NCBI RefSeq assembly: GCF_037126465.1 | Contig: NC_088202.1 | Span: forward strand, 89,694,160-89,758,159 | DNA: 64,000 nt | Direction: 5' to 3' | Origin: Ornithodoros turicata | Lineage: Eukaryota; Arthropoda; Arachnida; Ixodida; Argasidae | Shown here: piece after piece, positions 32,552 to 41,582 of the stretch | Numbering within the stretch: the first letter of the stretch is position 1 | Layout of the letters: the number at the start of each line of letters is the position of its first letter | Notes under the pieces: generated by a model | Told to the model about the DNA's origin: nothing | The model's database searches: none | The model's input: only the letters and a program-made list of their open reading frames with translations | Position numbers and translations under genes: made by a program

Positions 32552-33950
32552 CAGGGAAAGGTAACGGAATCTTTTTAGTTTCCGTTACCACCTCCGTTAC
32601 TGGCCATTATTGGTTTCACTTTCGGTTGCTTTCGTTTCCGTTACGCTTCCGTTTCGGTACCGCCCAACCTCCAGCTTTGTTTTCCTTCTTTCTTTTCTTT
32701 CCTTTTTTTTTAAAAAAAGACCATTGAGACCGTGACAAAACCTAATCCCTCTATGTTCTGAAGTCTATTTTGAGGACTCCAGGGATACATGCATACAAGA
32801 GACAACGTTTATTCAACACACACCTTTATTTTGAGATGGAGAGTGGGGGGGTTCATCGCCAGAGGCGATACTCTACCCCATTGCTGGTGGGGATGTGGGG
32901 AATAAAATCCGATCGAAGTCCGATGATGTCCAGAAATGTCAAAAGAGCTTTGAGCGCAGATCGTTGCTGGGCTGGATTGGGCCAGGGACCAAGCAATGTC
33001 GATAGGGAGAAGGGGGCGAGAGTCCAGCTGACTAAGAGATCGGAGAGTGCGGTTCGGGAAGGTTGGTAGAGGGGGCAATGAAGAATGTGCTCCAGATCCT
33101 CAAGAGCACCACAGTGGTATATAGCAGGTGGGAGAGTCAACTTGTCTCAAGCGGTAACGTCGCTGAGCTGTAAAGGCCACATCGAGTAGCATTCAGTGGA
33201 TTAATGCAGCATCTTGACGAGAAGTGTTTCGTGGCATTCGGAAAGCGAGCGTTTGATCAACTCTGCTCAACATAGACGGGGGGAGAATGTCGGTTGTCCA
33301 TTGGCGGGAAGCCAGGGGTGTCACGAGGCGCCGCAGAATGGAACGACGGTCTCCTCTCAGCAGAGCAATACTGGTCCGTGTCCGATACGAGTGCTGCTTC
33401 TGCGGCGCTGTCGGCCTGCTCGTTCCCCACGACACCACAATGGGCTGGAACCCACTTGAGTACTAGCCTGTGGCCTGCTGCGTAGACAGTGTGGTAAGCC
33501 ACTCAGCTTACCGCGCACACTTCCATTCGGCGCGTTTATTTAAAATACACGTATAGGTACGTGATTTCTGTGAACAGCTAATATAAACATGGCTTCCACG
33601 AATGTTACTCACGCTTGCAACTTCCAGGTCACCATAAGCGTGTAAGAACTATGCTTTTTACTGTATACTACTTACTTATATGCTCCAGTTTGAGAGTTCA
33701 TTTTAGTTTTAGTTCTTCGGTTAATTTTAGTTTGCCTCATTGAGGTTTATTTCATAAATTTATCTACATGATATGGTGAAGATTTGCAATAATTCGGGTC
33801 CTGCTGTACCCGAATTATTGCCGTAAATTATTGTCGCTTCCGTTTCTGTTTCAGGTATTCTAACTGTTCGATATCAGTTTCCGTTTCTGTTACCGTTACC
33901 TGCTATATTTCCGGTATAATACCCGTTTCCGTTTCTGTTACCTTTCCCTG
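32552..33950. mobile_element. Non-autonomous hAT transposon in the gag
   Basis: The ends are CAGGGAAAGGTAACGG and, reverse-complemented, CAGGGAAAGGTAACAG. Exact 8-bp duplications GGCGTGGG flank it (32,544-32,551; 33,951-33,958). Sub-terminal repeats of CGTTTCCGTTAC / GGAAACGGAAAC lie at both sides (32,580-32,660; 33,835-33,940), a common hAT feature. It contains no hAT transposase but does contain a LINE 3' fragment. Confidence 0.85.
32800..33510 (-). pseudogene. 5'-truncated LINE 3' end inside the hAT element
   Basis: On the minus strand the RNase H end LVLKWVPAHCGVVGNEQADS is followed by MPRNTSRQDAALIH, then (frameshifted) a C-terminal finger region (YHCGALEDLEHILHCPLY) and a helical tail (SDLLVSWTLAP). 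An AATAAA occurs downstream in its sense (TTGAATAAACG, near 32,810). It is the same domain arrangement as the LINE at 5,449-9,900 but a different family by sequence. Confidence 0.7.
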
Positions 33951-34332
33951 GGCGTGGGGCCGGTGTTCCGTTAGAGGTGGATGGCCTGTCATGGGCGCTT
34001 GAAGGTGACTGTACGTGAGAGATGTCGATTGGCACTGAGTGTTGCCTGAGCAATAGTTTCCAGATACTGATCGCATCGTTGCGCCTCAGCATCAATCTCT
34101 TGATCGTCGGCAATTGCTGCTATTTCGCGGCCTTCGCGGTAAGGAGAGAAAGCTTCAACTCAAGGTCTGGACGTGAAGGACCTTCAGCACTGAGAATTTC
34201 CTTGATTTCGTCAGCCAGCTTCGTAATTCGTGACCGAACCGGGGCGCGTAGCTTTCGAAGGCGGTCCATAGTTGGAGTTCTTTTGCAGATATTCCAGAAG
34301 AGAAGTGGGTTCCAGAAGAGACGTGGGCTCCT

Positions 34333-34350
34333 GGGTTTCGGCACCAAAAA
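34333..34350 (-). promoter_or_regulatory. Primer-binding site of the Y-box-carrying element
   Basis: Three to four bases inside the 5' LTR the minus strand reads TTTTTGGTGCCGAAACCC. TGGTGCCGAAACC is complementary to the 3' end of a tRNA ending in CCA and is the typical BEL/Pao primer-binding sequence. Confidence 0.7.
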
Positions 34351-34353
34351 TCG

Positions 34354-34544
34354 TGCAGAAAAGAACAACTTCAACTGGAGAAAGAGCAGTTTAACTGCCC
34401 GCTGTGGTCGGGACGAGCCCACAAGAGACTAGAGCCGAATCAGTCAGCCGTCGTAGAGGAAAGCAATCGAAAACACGCGCGCAGGCGCCAGGAACACCTG
34501 GCAGGTGATCCGGGACACGTCATCGTCGTCTCCAATTTCTTACA
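34354..34544 (-). repeat. 5' LTR of the Y-box-carrying element
   Basis: 191 bp, bounded TG...CA, partner of 29,990-30,180. It is followed outside by AAGTC, identical to the five bases before the other LTR. Confidence 0.85.
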
Positions 34545-34549
34545 AAGTC

Positions 34550-34860
34550 AATTTAGGACCAGTCTACTATATGCCACATCACACGGTAATTAGAAGAGAC
34601 CGTGAAGCCACCGAAGTCCGCATCGTCTTCGATACCTCATCTACGGCATCTGGTTGCGTCTCGCTTAATGAAGCTCTCCATTCTGAACCCGGATGTGCTG
34701 GATCTACCCTTGCGCTTCCGCACTTACCCGGTAGCCCTTATAGCGGACGTCGAGAAAGCTTTTCCACAAATTGTACTGGATAAACACGACCGGGAGTGTT
34801 TTAGATTTTTCCGGTACGCAACAACCCCCCACGTGAAAGAGCCTCTACCTCCATTAGAGA
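34550..34860 (+). pseudogene. BEL/Pao RT continued (outer element, part 2)
   Basis: After the insertion the plus-strand frame reads NLGPVYYMPHHTVIRRDREA, EVRIVFDTSS, VSLNEALHSE, then frameshifted LRFRTYPVALIADVEKAF, QIVLDKHDRECFRFF. These are the RT blocks that directly follow the part ending at 29,984. YMPHH-x-VIR and ADVEKAF-x-QI (the catalytic Asp) are BEL/Pao signatures. The similarity fades after 34,860, so block C is lost. Confidence 0.8.
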
Positions 34861-35316
34861 AGGCGAATGACTCGGCGCAAGGTCTAGCCCATTCCTCTTT
34901 GAGGCAACACTCAGACATCACTTGCATTCGACCGCAGGCTCTCACCCTGAAACCGCCCAGTTGCAGTTCTGATGTGAAGCGACCAGCATGAATGGGACTA
35001 CCAAGCAGCAGTTCACAAATTAACCCCAGTTGACGTTCCAAAAACGAGGCCGTACTTCGATTTAAACTGCAGCGTAAATATGTGTAATACTCCGCAAAGT
35101 ACTTCGTAAATGACAATAAAGTACATTACTATACACGGTTGTAGACAGAGTTGTTTCTTCCAATATTCCAATTTTGTGCAGCACAGTGTAGTGTGGGTTC
35201 AGTGTAGAAACGAACGGAACCAATGAATCGCGACGCACTTTGCACTGAAGCGCACAGTGTAACATTCTAGCCAGTATAATCCTTTTCTGCACAGCAACGA
35301 TCAGTAGGATTCGCCA
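34861..35316. other. No gene recognised
   Basis: Sequence between the decayed BEL/Pao RT and the MITE at 35,319. It encodes no recognisable domain. Confidence 0.4.
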
Positions 35317-35318
35317 TA

Positions 35319-35735
35319 GGGAGTTTTAGGAAACCGTGATCGCCGTCCGATTCCCTTTTTCGTATCGCTATCAGCCAATCGGCTAGTACTACGCTGATAG
35401 CTGATTGGCTGATAGCGATACGGAAAAGGGAATCTGAGGGCGATCACGGCACAAGCGCCGACTGCGAAGAGGCTTGGGGGGCTGAGCCCCCTCCGGGAAG
35501 TCTACCCAGCTGACACTCAACATGAAAGATTCGAGGGATATCCTGGGAACCGCGTGCTCCATGAGAGTGATTTATGAAAATCCTGTAGAAATTTGCCACG
35601 CATCGTCGCAACACAGAATTCCCGACACCCTGCCCGACGTCTGTGCATGGAAGGGGGGGGGGGAGACGTTGTGCACCGCCCCCTCCGGCAGATTGAAAAC
35701 TCTCCGCCTATGGATCACAGTGTCCTAAAACTCCC
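35319..35735. mobile_element. 417-bp MITE, TA duplication, with an internal palindrome
   Basis: The termini GGGAGTTTTAGGA are exact inverted repeats, continuing as AAACCGTGATC / CACTGTGATC. TA flanks both sides, pointing to the Tc1/mariner superfamily. An internal hairpin spans 35,334-35,449. The right sub-terminal part (CCCCCTCCGGCAGATTGAAA, ACTCTCCGCCTATGG) has a diverged copy at 56,560-56,605. Confidence 0.8.
35334..35449. repeat. Long internal hairpin of the MITE
   Basis: CCGTGATCGCC, then GATTCCCTTTTTCGTATCGC and TATCAGCCAATC, pairs with GATTGGCTGATA, GCGATACGGAAAAGGGAATC and GGCGATCACGG. Each arm is about 46 bp with few mismatches, around a ~22-nt loop. Confidence 0.8.
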
Positions 35736-35981
35736 TAATATTCCAACGTTACGTTCGTAAGCACTGGATTTCATGGCAAACCTACTGTCAGTTTTCGAGT
35801 ATGCAATCCATGCTGAATTAAATCGACCCAGTTAAGCTACTCCTACAAATACTAGTTTTTTTTTTTCTTTTCACAAACCACCAGAGGCAGTAGCTGAACT
35901 GCGGTTCACACACCGAGAGTACAAGACACTGGGACACATGAGAGGCAGCTCGCTTGGTTTCAAACGAGAATTTTAAGAGAA

Positions 35982-35987
35982 TTTATT
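35982..35987 (-). terminator. Polyadenylation signal of the long Gq-alpha transcript
   Basis: AATAAA on the minus strand, in GAATAAATTCTC. It lies 3.2 kb downstream of the 39,201 stop codon, at the edge of a TE-free block and before the MITE zone. Transcript data would be needed to confirm use. Confidence 0.45.
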
Positions 35988-38900
35988 CAATACTTTACCC
36001 AACGGTTGCATTAATTTGAATATTACAAATTTACACATCCATATAAAGGTAAAGTCCTCAAAGTCCATGTCCAAACAATTCTGGCAAAGCTTTTTCTTCA
36101 GAGCTCACATCTTTCCCATAATTATATACATGCACACACAAGCACACACACACACACCACTGTCCTGCACCACTCTGGGAGTTTAGTCACCTTCGTCATC
36201 TCGGCTGCGGTCTTCAATGCTGGCAGACGCACTCACAGCGAATGTTTCTCGATGATGCACACATAATCGAGGAAGCGTAAGTAGTCCTGTCTGTTTTTGC
36301 ACTTTGCCAGAAAACAAAAGCAAGCGGAAACAAAGAACCGTTCTTCCATCATACAACTGATGTATTATAAGAGTAATCATATGCTGATCAAAATGTACCT
36401 AGAAGTACCGATGCACACTGAATACACAAGACAAAAACCCATTGCGTAAATGTCAATATTTTAATAGCATGCACACGCGATGTAATGTACCAGATCGCTA
36501 CAAACTTAGTTTGATAACGAACGCCAGTCCTAGCAACAACCCTGCCACTTCTAGACTGGGATTTGCATTAGCCCCTAAGGAGCGATAGAAAAACCATGTT
36601 ACCCCATTGTGTGTGTGTGTCTGTATATATATCTCTCACGCTCTTAACTGAGGTGTTGAAAGTGTTGAAGAGAAACTGCAAAACAGTTGCATTTTGCAGC
36701 ATGTATGGTAAGCATCTTTACTCCATCCTGCCTTATGCAACAAGAATCAGGTACCAAGTATTTTTTCACCGAATGGGTCTCCTTGGATGTTCCCAAGGGG
36801 GAAGGGATCATACGCAGACCTTGCGGCACACAATCCTACAGGGGAGGGATGCAGCCGAAACAACTGGCAACATAACAGGGAGGAGTACTGGCAATGCACC
36901 TTCCCTGCATCTGCAGCCATTTTTTCCTCCTCTGTGGGGGTTCAAGCACACACACACACACATTTTGAATAGATACCGCGACTGTTTTTTTTTTTTTTCT
37001 TCCTTGATCAGGATGCTTTCTTCGTACCTTCAATGTACAAAGAGTGCAAGTTTATTCCTTTGTTCCTCCTTGTCCTCTAACTAAGCAGGCATTGCAGAGA
37101 TAAAGATTTGCGCCTTCAACTCGGCCTAGCACTGATGCAGGAGGACACCCCTCGGCACACCACTGATAAACAAAAGATATAGAAACCCCCAGGCCAGTAA
37201 TCTGCGCATTCATTCCGGTCCTAACTCTCGCACGCAAACACACTCATTTAAACGCCCAAGGAAAGACATATCCTGAACAATCCGCTACACTATGGCGGTA
37301 AAACTTTTTACAAAGTGGGAGGGGAGCATTCATACTCCACAGACAGCTATGGTATTGGCAACGTGGCAGTAGTAATTATTTTCTCTTCTTCTCACAGCTG
37401 GTAAAAAGGCATGTTCTAGCATTTTGCTCTCACAACGGTACACCTTAGTTCGTACAGAATGAAGGAGTCAAAAATTGCAACAAAAGCTTGTTTCATATGT
37501 CTATGCAGAGCTTGAAATACTTCGACGAGCAAAAGCTCAACAGTTTTGCATGAAAAACGTGGCCTTTTCAGACAAAATAAAGTTAATTCTTTTCACTGTT
37601 ATGGTTGAAAACAACAAATATAAAAGGGGGGGGCAATACTGAAGCAAGCAGATCTCTCAACGTAGAGGAGTAACAACAGTAGACGATGCGCCACGATGGG
37701 TCCTTGCCTCACATTTGGCGAGAAAGGAATTTAAAGAAACGTAGTACACAATGGACCAGTCCGTGGCTCAACCAATGCTATACCTGTTAATATACAATGC
37801 CACATGCTGCAATGTCCTTCCTGTCCCAATTCATATCCTCCCCGCCAGCTAGCAACACTGCCAGCCGGAGTTTCTCGCTGCCTCTCGAAGTTTTCAGCAC
37901 ACAATGTTAAGGCTGAGTAGCATAGGAGAACCACAAAATGCAAGGAAGTTTTACACAGGCATTTTTTTTTTCTCGCTCTCTCTCCAGAGTCCAAAAACAA
38001 AAAAGGCAGACAGCACCTTTTTCTTTTTTCGTTCCCACTAGAACCAGTATAGAGCAGCACTTTCTCGAAAATACACTACTGGGGGAAGGAGGGACAAGAA
38101 ATACACACAGACATCCCGCCACCAACTGCAGAAGTGCCCAGCCCACGCACTGGGAGGGACCACTGTGCTGCATGCACAGGACTCTCCAGTAAATATATAT
38201 ACTTATAACTGTCAGTAAGCCAGTGTAGGTGGCATGCCTTTCAAGGGCACGAGCATGCTTCTTCAGCACTCGGGAGAAATTGGACCCACTGCTCTTCTCC
38301 CACCACGTGTTGTGCCACGCTGCCATGCACCACTCATTATGTACAGACATTGACTAGGTAAAAACAAAAGAAAGAGATTGAAAAAAATGAAGCATCTAAA
38401 AAGAAAGAGCACAGACTTCCAATTGGTTTTGAGCGACACACACGCACGAACACCTCTGCACGGGCAGGACCACCCACGTAAAACTCATCTTAGCTTCATC
38501 TTCTCATATTTTGTTTTTGCTCCTTGGTGTTTGAAGATGGGCGGATAGTTGTTTTCTCTTTTTCCTTCTCCTGCTTAGCCAGTGGCGGTGGTGCATCCTT
38601 AAACGATAATTGCTGCCGAGTGTGCGTTTGGCTCCGCTGTGCCCGAAGCAGCTGCTGCAAGTGGGGAGCAGGATAGTTTGGCACTCCACGCAATATGTTT
38701 TTTTTTTCTTTCTTTCTCCCATCATCCTACAGAGTCCTCAGTTCAAAAAGCCGTCTTCAATTCAAGGCAGTGTATAAAACGTAAACACAAAACTTAAATA
38801 CTACCACAACGAAGACAGGGGGCTCAAACGCGGTAAAAGTGGGGTTCAAGAAGCACACATTGGGGAGGTTGGGGAAGACAGACACAAAGTTCTTCTGAAA

Positions 38901-39200
38901 AAAAAAAAAAAGAGACAGGTGGGCAAGGAAACAGTCCGTCGTCATAAGGCCTACGAGAGACAAGTGTCACAGGAGGGGGCATGCCCCTGACTTTCTCTCC
39001 TTCTCGCTCGCATAAAAAGCCGCGCTCGGTGGCAGCAGAGAGCCACGCTCTTTCTCCTCCCTCAGCTTGTCCGTTGTGTGGAGCAAGCGAGCAGCAGCAT
39101 GTGGAAAGGCCTCTCGCCTCTCTGACGCAACACCATGGTGCTTAAGAGAGCGCGAGAGTGTGAAGAAACAAAAGGGAAGAAAACCTGTGGTCAAGCGTTC
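35988..39200 (-). other. Likely 3' UTR of the canonical Gq-alpha transcript
   Basis: 3.2 kb without any recognisable transposon, LINE or SINE, in contrast to everything else in the window. It contains simple repeats such as ACACACAC near 36,130-36,158 and 36,950, and T-rich runs. No open frame resembles a gene. It directly follows the stop codon at 39,201-39,203. Confidence 0.5.
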
Positions 39201-39283
39201 CTACACTAGGTTGTACTCCTTCAAGTTCAGTTGCAAGATTGTGTCCTTCACGGCAGCAAACACAAACCTGATGTTCTCCGTGT
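39201..39283 (-). CDS. Gq-alpha terminal exon, canonical tail (EYNLV)
   Basis: On the minus strand, the acceptor TTCTGTTCTGTTGCAG is followed by an exon that codes, after two bases completing an Asp codon, for [20 protein letters not shown], then KEYNLV and a TAG stop. This is the conserved C terminus of Gq/G11 alpha: alpha-5 helix and the receptor-contacting EYNLV tail. The 83-bp coding part has the same phase as the alternative exon at 49,851. It most likely pairs with the 50,213 exon, whose sequence is also the more canonical one. 10.6 kb of intron separates it from the nearest upstream exon. Confidence 0.93.
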
Positions 39284-41582
39284 CTGCAACAGAACAGAAA
39301 CCCCAATGTGAGATAGAAGCAAAAATTACTCATTACCGACTACCCAATACTCAACTACTTGGTATTGCTCCCAGCAGAGCCACACCATAGCTTAAACAGC
39401 CCTGTGAAGATAGCAAAGTTTTCTACCTCTAACCCATAGCTTTGCAAAAGCATAATAGTTCCCTTGTTTCTTAGTAACTGAGGCATACTGTGAGCACTTG
39501 CACAGATGAGTTGCAATACAAGTACAAGTAAGGTGGGGAAGTCAAACCCATCTATCCGATCCCAACATTATATCCGAGTATCATTTAAGTGAGCGTTTAT
39601 GACATTACCAGTCGAACAGTGTAGCGTGCCACTGCACATGCATGTTTAGTAAAGGAATTATAATTTATCTAGATCAAAGTAGCTATAAGATCACATTCTG
39701 TTAAAGCTTGTCCAACATGGTTGCCAATAAAATCTCGAAATTGAATCTCATGCCTTGTCCCCTTTGACAGCGAGTACAACAATAGCTAATGTGACTACAA
39801 TGGGGGCGGAATTGCGCTGCCCATTAGCATACATCTTGTCTACAAAAAATTAGAGGTGCGAGAGTATTAAAATTTTAGGCATTTAAAAATTAGGCATACA
39901 TGCCTATACGCACGTGTACAGTAAAATTATTTTTACAATGAAACAATGCGCTGTTCTCATGAGGCAGCAACTTGAAATCCAAAAATCTTTCACGAACAGT
40001 GAACGCCTCTGTTGGCATTGTAAGTTCTGGTGAAAGAGGCGGCAGAAAGTAAAGGGCAGCGATATATTCAGAATGTGGGATGGTTTAGTGATGAGCACAT
40101 CTCAGCAGGAAAATGAAGGTGGCAAGTGCTCTCTTCTTGCACTGACAATGCCTTCCGCATTTGTCGTGCAGGCGAGAAACTGCACAGTTTCCCTGTGCTC
40201 TCACGCGCGAGACCGTCGTTCCTGACGGTAATGCAGTTTCAACAGCCTCGTTCATTAGCAGAGTAAAACCACAATCCGCGACAATGTTGTATGGTTGTGC
40301 TCATCCCGTGCGATTGTTTCTGCGATGTGCGTATTCAGCGCTTCTCTCACTTCACTGAGAAAATCTACACGCGCACCTCAAAACTTTGTCGCGACTCAAA
40401 TCGTGCCATGCGGGACGGGCTTAAGGCTATATGCATCTTGCTATCATCTGTAACAACAGTTAGTGCAGTTTCAAATGACTTTGCAGCGTTATTGTCATCC
40501 TAACTGGCACTTTTAACATGCTGTCGCCGAGCGCTGGAGTTGGAGAAACTACGTTGAAATACTGTCACGTCTGAATCCTCGATTATCGTTGTCATCACAC
40601 GCGACCATGATGCTATTATATATCGCTAACTACCACAAATAAAAATCTTTTTAAAAAAATGCGTGCCAGACGCGGGTTTTGGCTGTGCATGGGGTGGCAT
40701 GGTGAATCGCAAATATTAGATTCGTATTCGAAATTTCAAATATTCGCACACCTCTACAAAAAAAAATTCATCGGCAACTGCTCACGAAACGACTGCAGAA
40801 CTGTCTAGCAACCTATACTGGAGAAGAAACTGTGTGTTGTAACAAAGTTGTGCACAGGAAAGTCCACACAAAGTCTATCAGGCATGCACAGCTTCATATT
40901 AAGGCATGTGCATGTCATCTACAAAACACTTGTGGAACCACAGAAGGCGGCAACGATGAGAACTGAGGAAGTTAAGTCAATGAGTGAGATTACTGAGATA
41001 CCTAAGGGTAAGAGTAAAGTGGAGAGGGTGAAACCTTCACCTCAAAGGAGTATGGAGTGCACCTGTACAGTGTGATGTGAACATCCTACCCTCCGTAACT
41101 GTCATGCAAAATATTTCCTCGGGGGTGATGTTTCCTGAGAAAATTAGTCTGAAAGAATGTGCACGGCAAACTCTCCACACTCCAGGCTTGCATGCACGAC
41201 GCTGGCACATGCGAGCATTTAGATTGAGTGAAAGAGTCTGCTGCAATGACAACAGCAACGCAACCTGTCAATAGCAAACTACTTTCGCTGTGCCAAATGA
41301 AACAAGAAAAAGGAAGCGTGCACCTGACTATTAGGCACATCAGATGACATCGCATACTAACATGCTGGGGGAGACAATTTGGGACTTACAAGACTGAAAG
41401 CTGTCTGATGTACCAAGATAAGCTCTGCACTCATACTTTTTGTGCGAATGCGTATCCCAGAGTTTGTGCACCTCATGACTCCGAATTCAATGGTATTCTT
41501 AACTAGCCTTTCCATGCTCCTTCAAGGTCACGAACTATGTGCTTTGCAAAATCCATTATGTTGGTAGGTCGCAAGGGAATAC
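39284..41582. other. Gq-alpha intron, no other gene seen
   Basis: AT-rich intronic sequence between the terminal exon and the first hAT. No coding domain or long repeat is evident. Confidence 0.45.

Larger units (their letters stand above)
31372..34340 (-). pseudogene. BEL/Pao gag and protease start, interrupted by hAT
   Basis: On the minus strand the gag begins near 34,271 with MDRLRKLRAPVRSRITKLAD and a helical E/K-rich region, one frameshift near 34,125 and another near 34,020. After the hAT element it resumes with LPKLQIDSFAGELLAW, FWDQFNSGVHENPSLS, FQYLRSLVKGKAELAIKG, the BEL/Pao gag hallmark. It continues with LTTALLRKLPPDLELEYYG and three zinc knuckles near 31,650-31,830 (CLLCGSKYHSAAHC, CFKCGKPRHLAKDC, CAHCTGKHLTSLC). 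A short repeat of CACATCGT near 32,215 shifts the frame. The protease is truncated before its Asp motif (LLRAAEEVGGQIPT). Confidence 0.8.
29990..34544 (-). mobile_element. BEL/Pao-type LTR element carrying a Y-box gene fragment
   Basis: Two 191-bp direct repeats (29,990-30,180 and 34,354-34,544; about 12 mismatches by eye) start TGTAAGAAATTGG and end TTCTRCA in the element's orientation. They are flanked by AAGTC on both sides (29,985-29,989; 34,545-34,549). Inside the 5' LTR (34,354-34,544) lies a primer-binding site, and inside the 3' LTR a purine tract (CCCCGGGGAG). Reading minus: gag with three zinc knuckles, a truncated protease start, a Y-box cold-shock ORF, then the last ~60 codons of integrase. 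RT, RNase H and the integrase core are absent. Later insertions: hAT 32,552-33,950 and a probable solo LTR 31,066-31,371. It lies inside the RT of the plus-strand BEL/Pao element. Confidence 0.85.
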
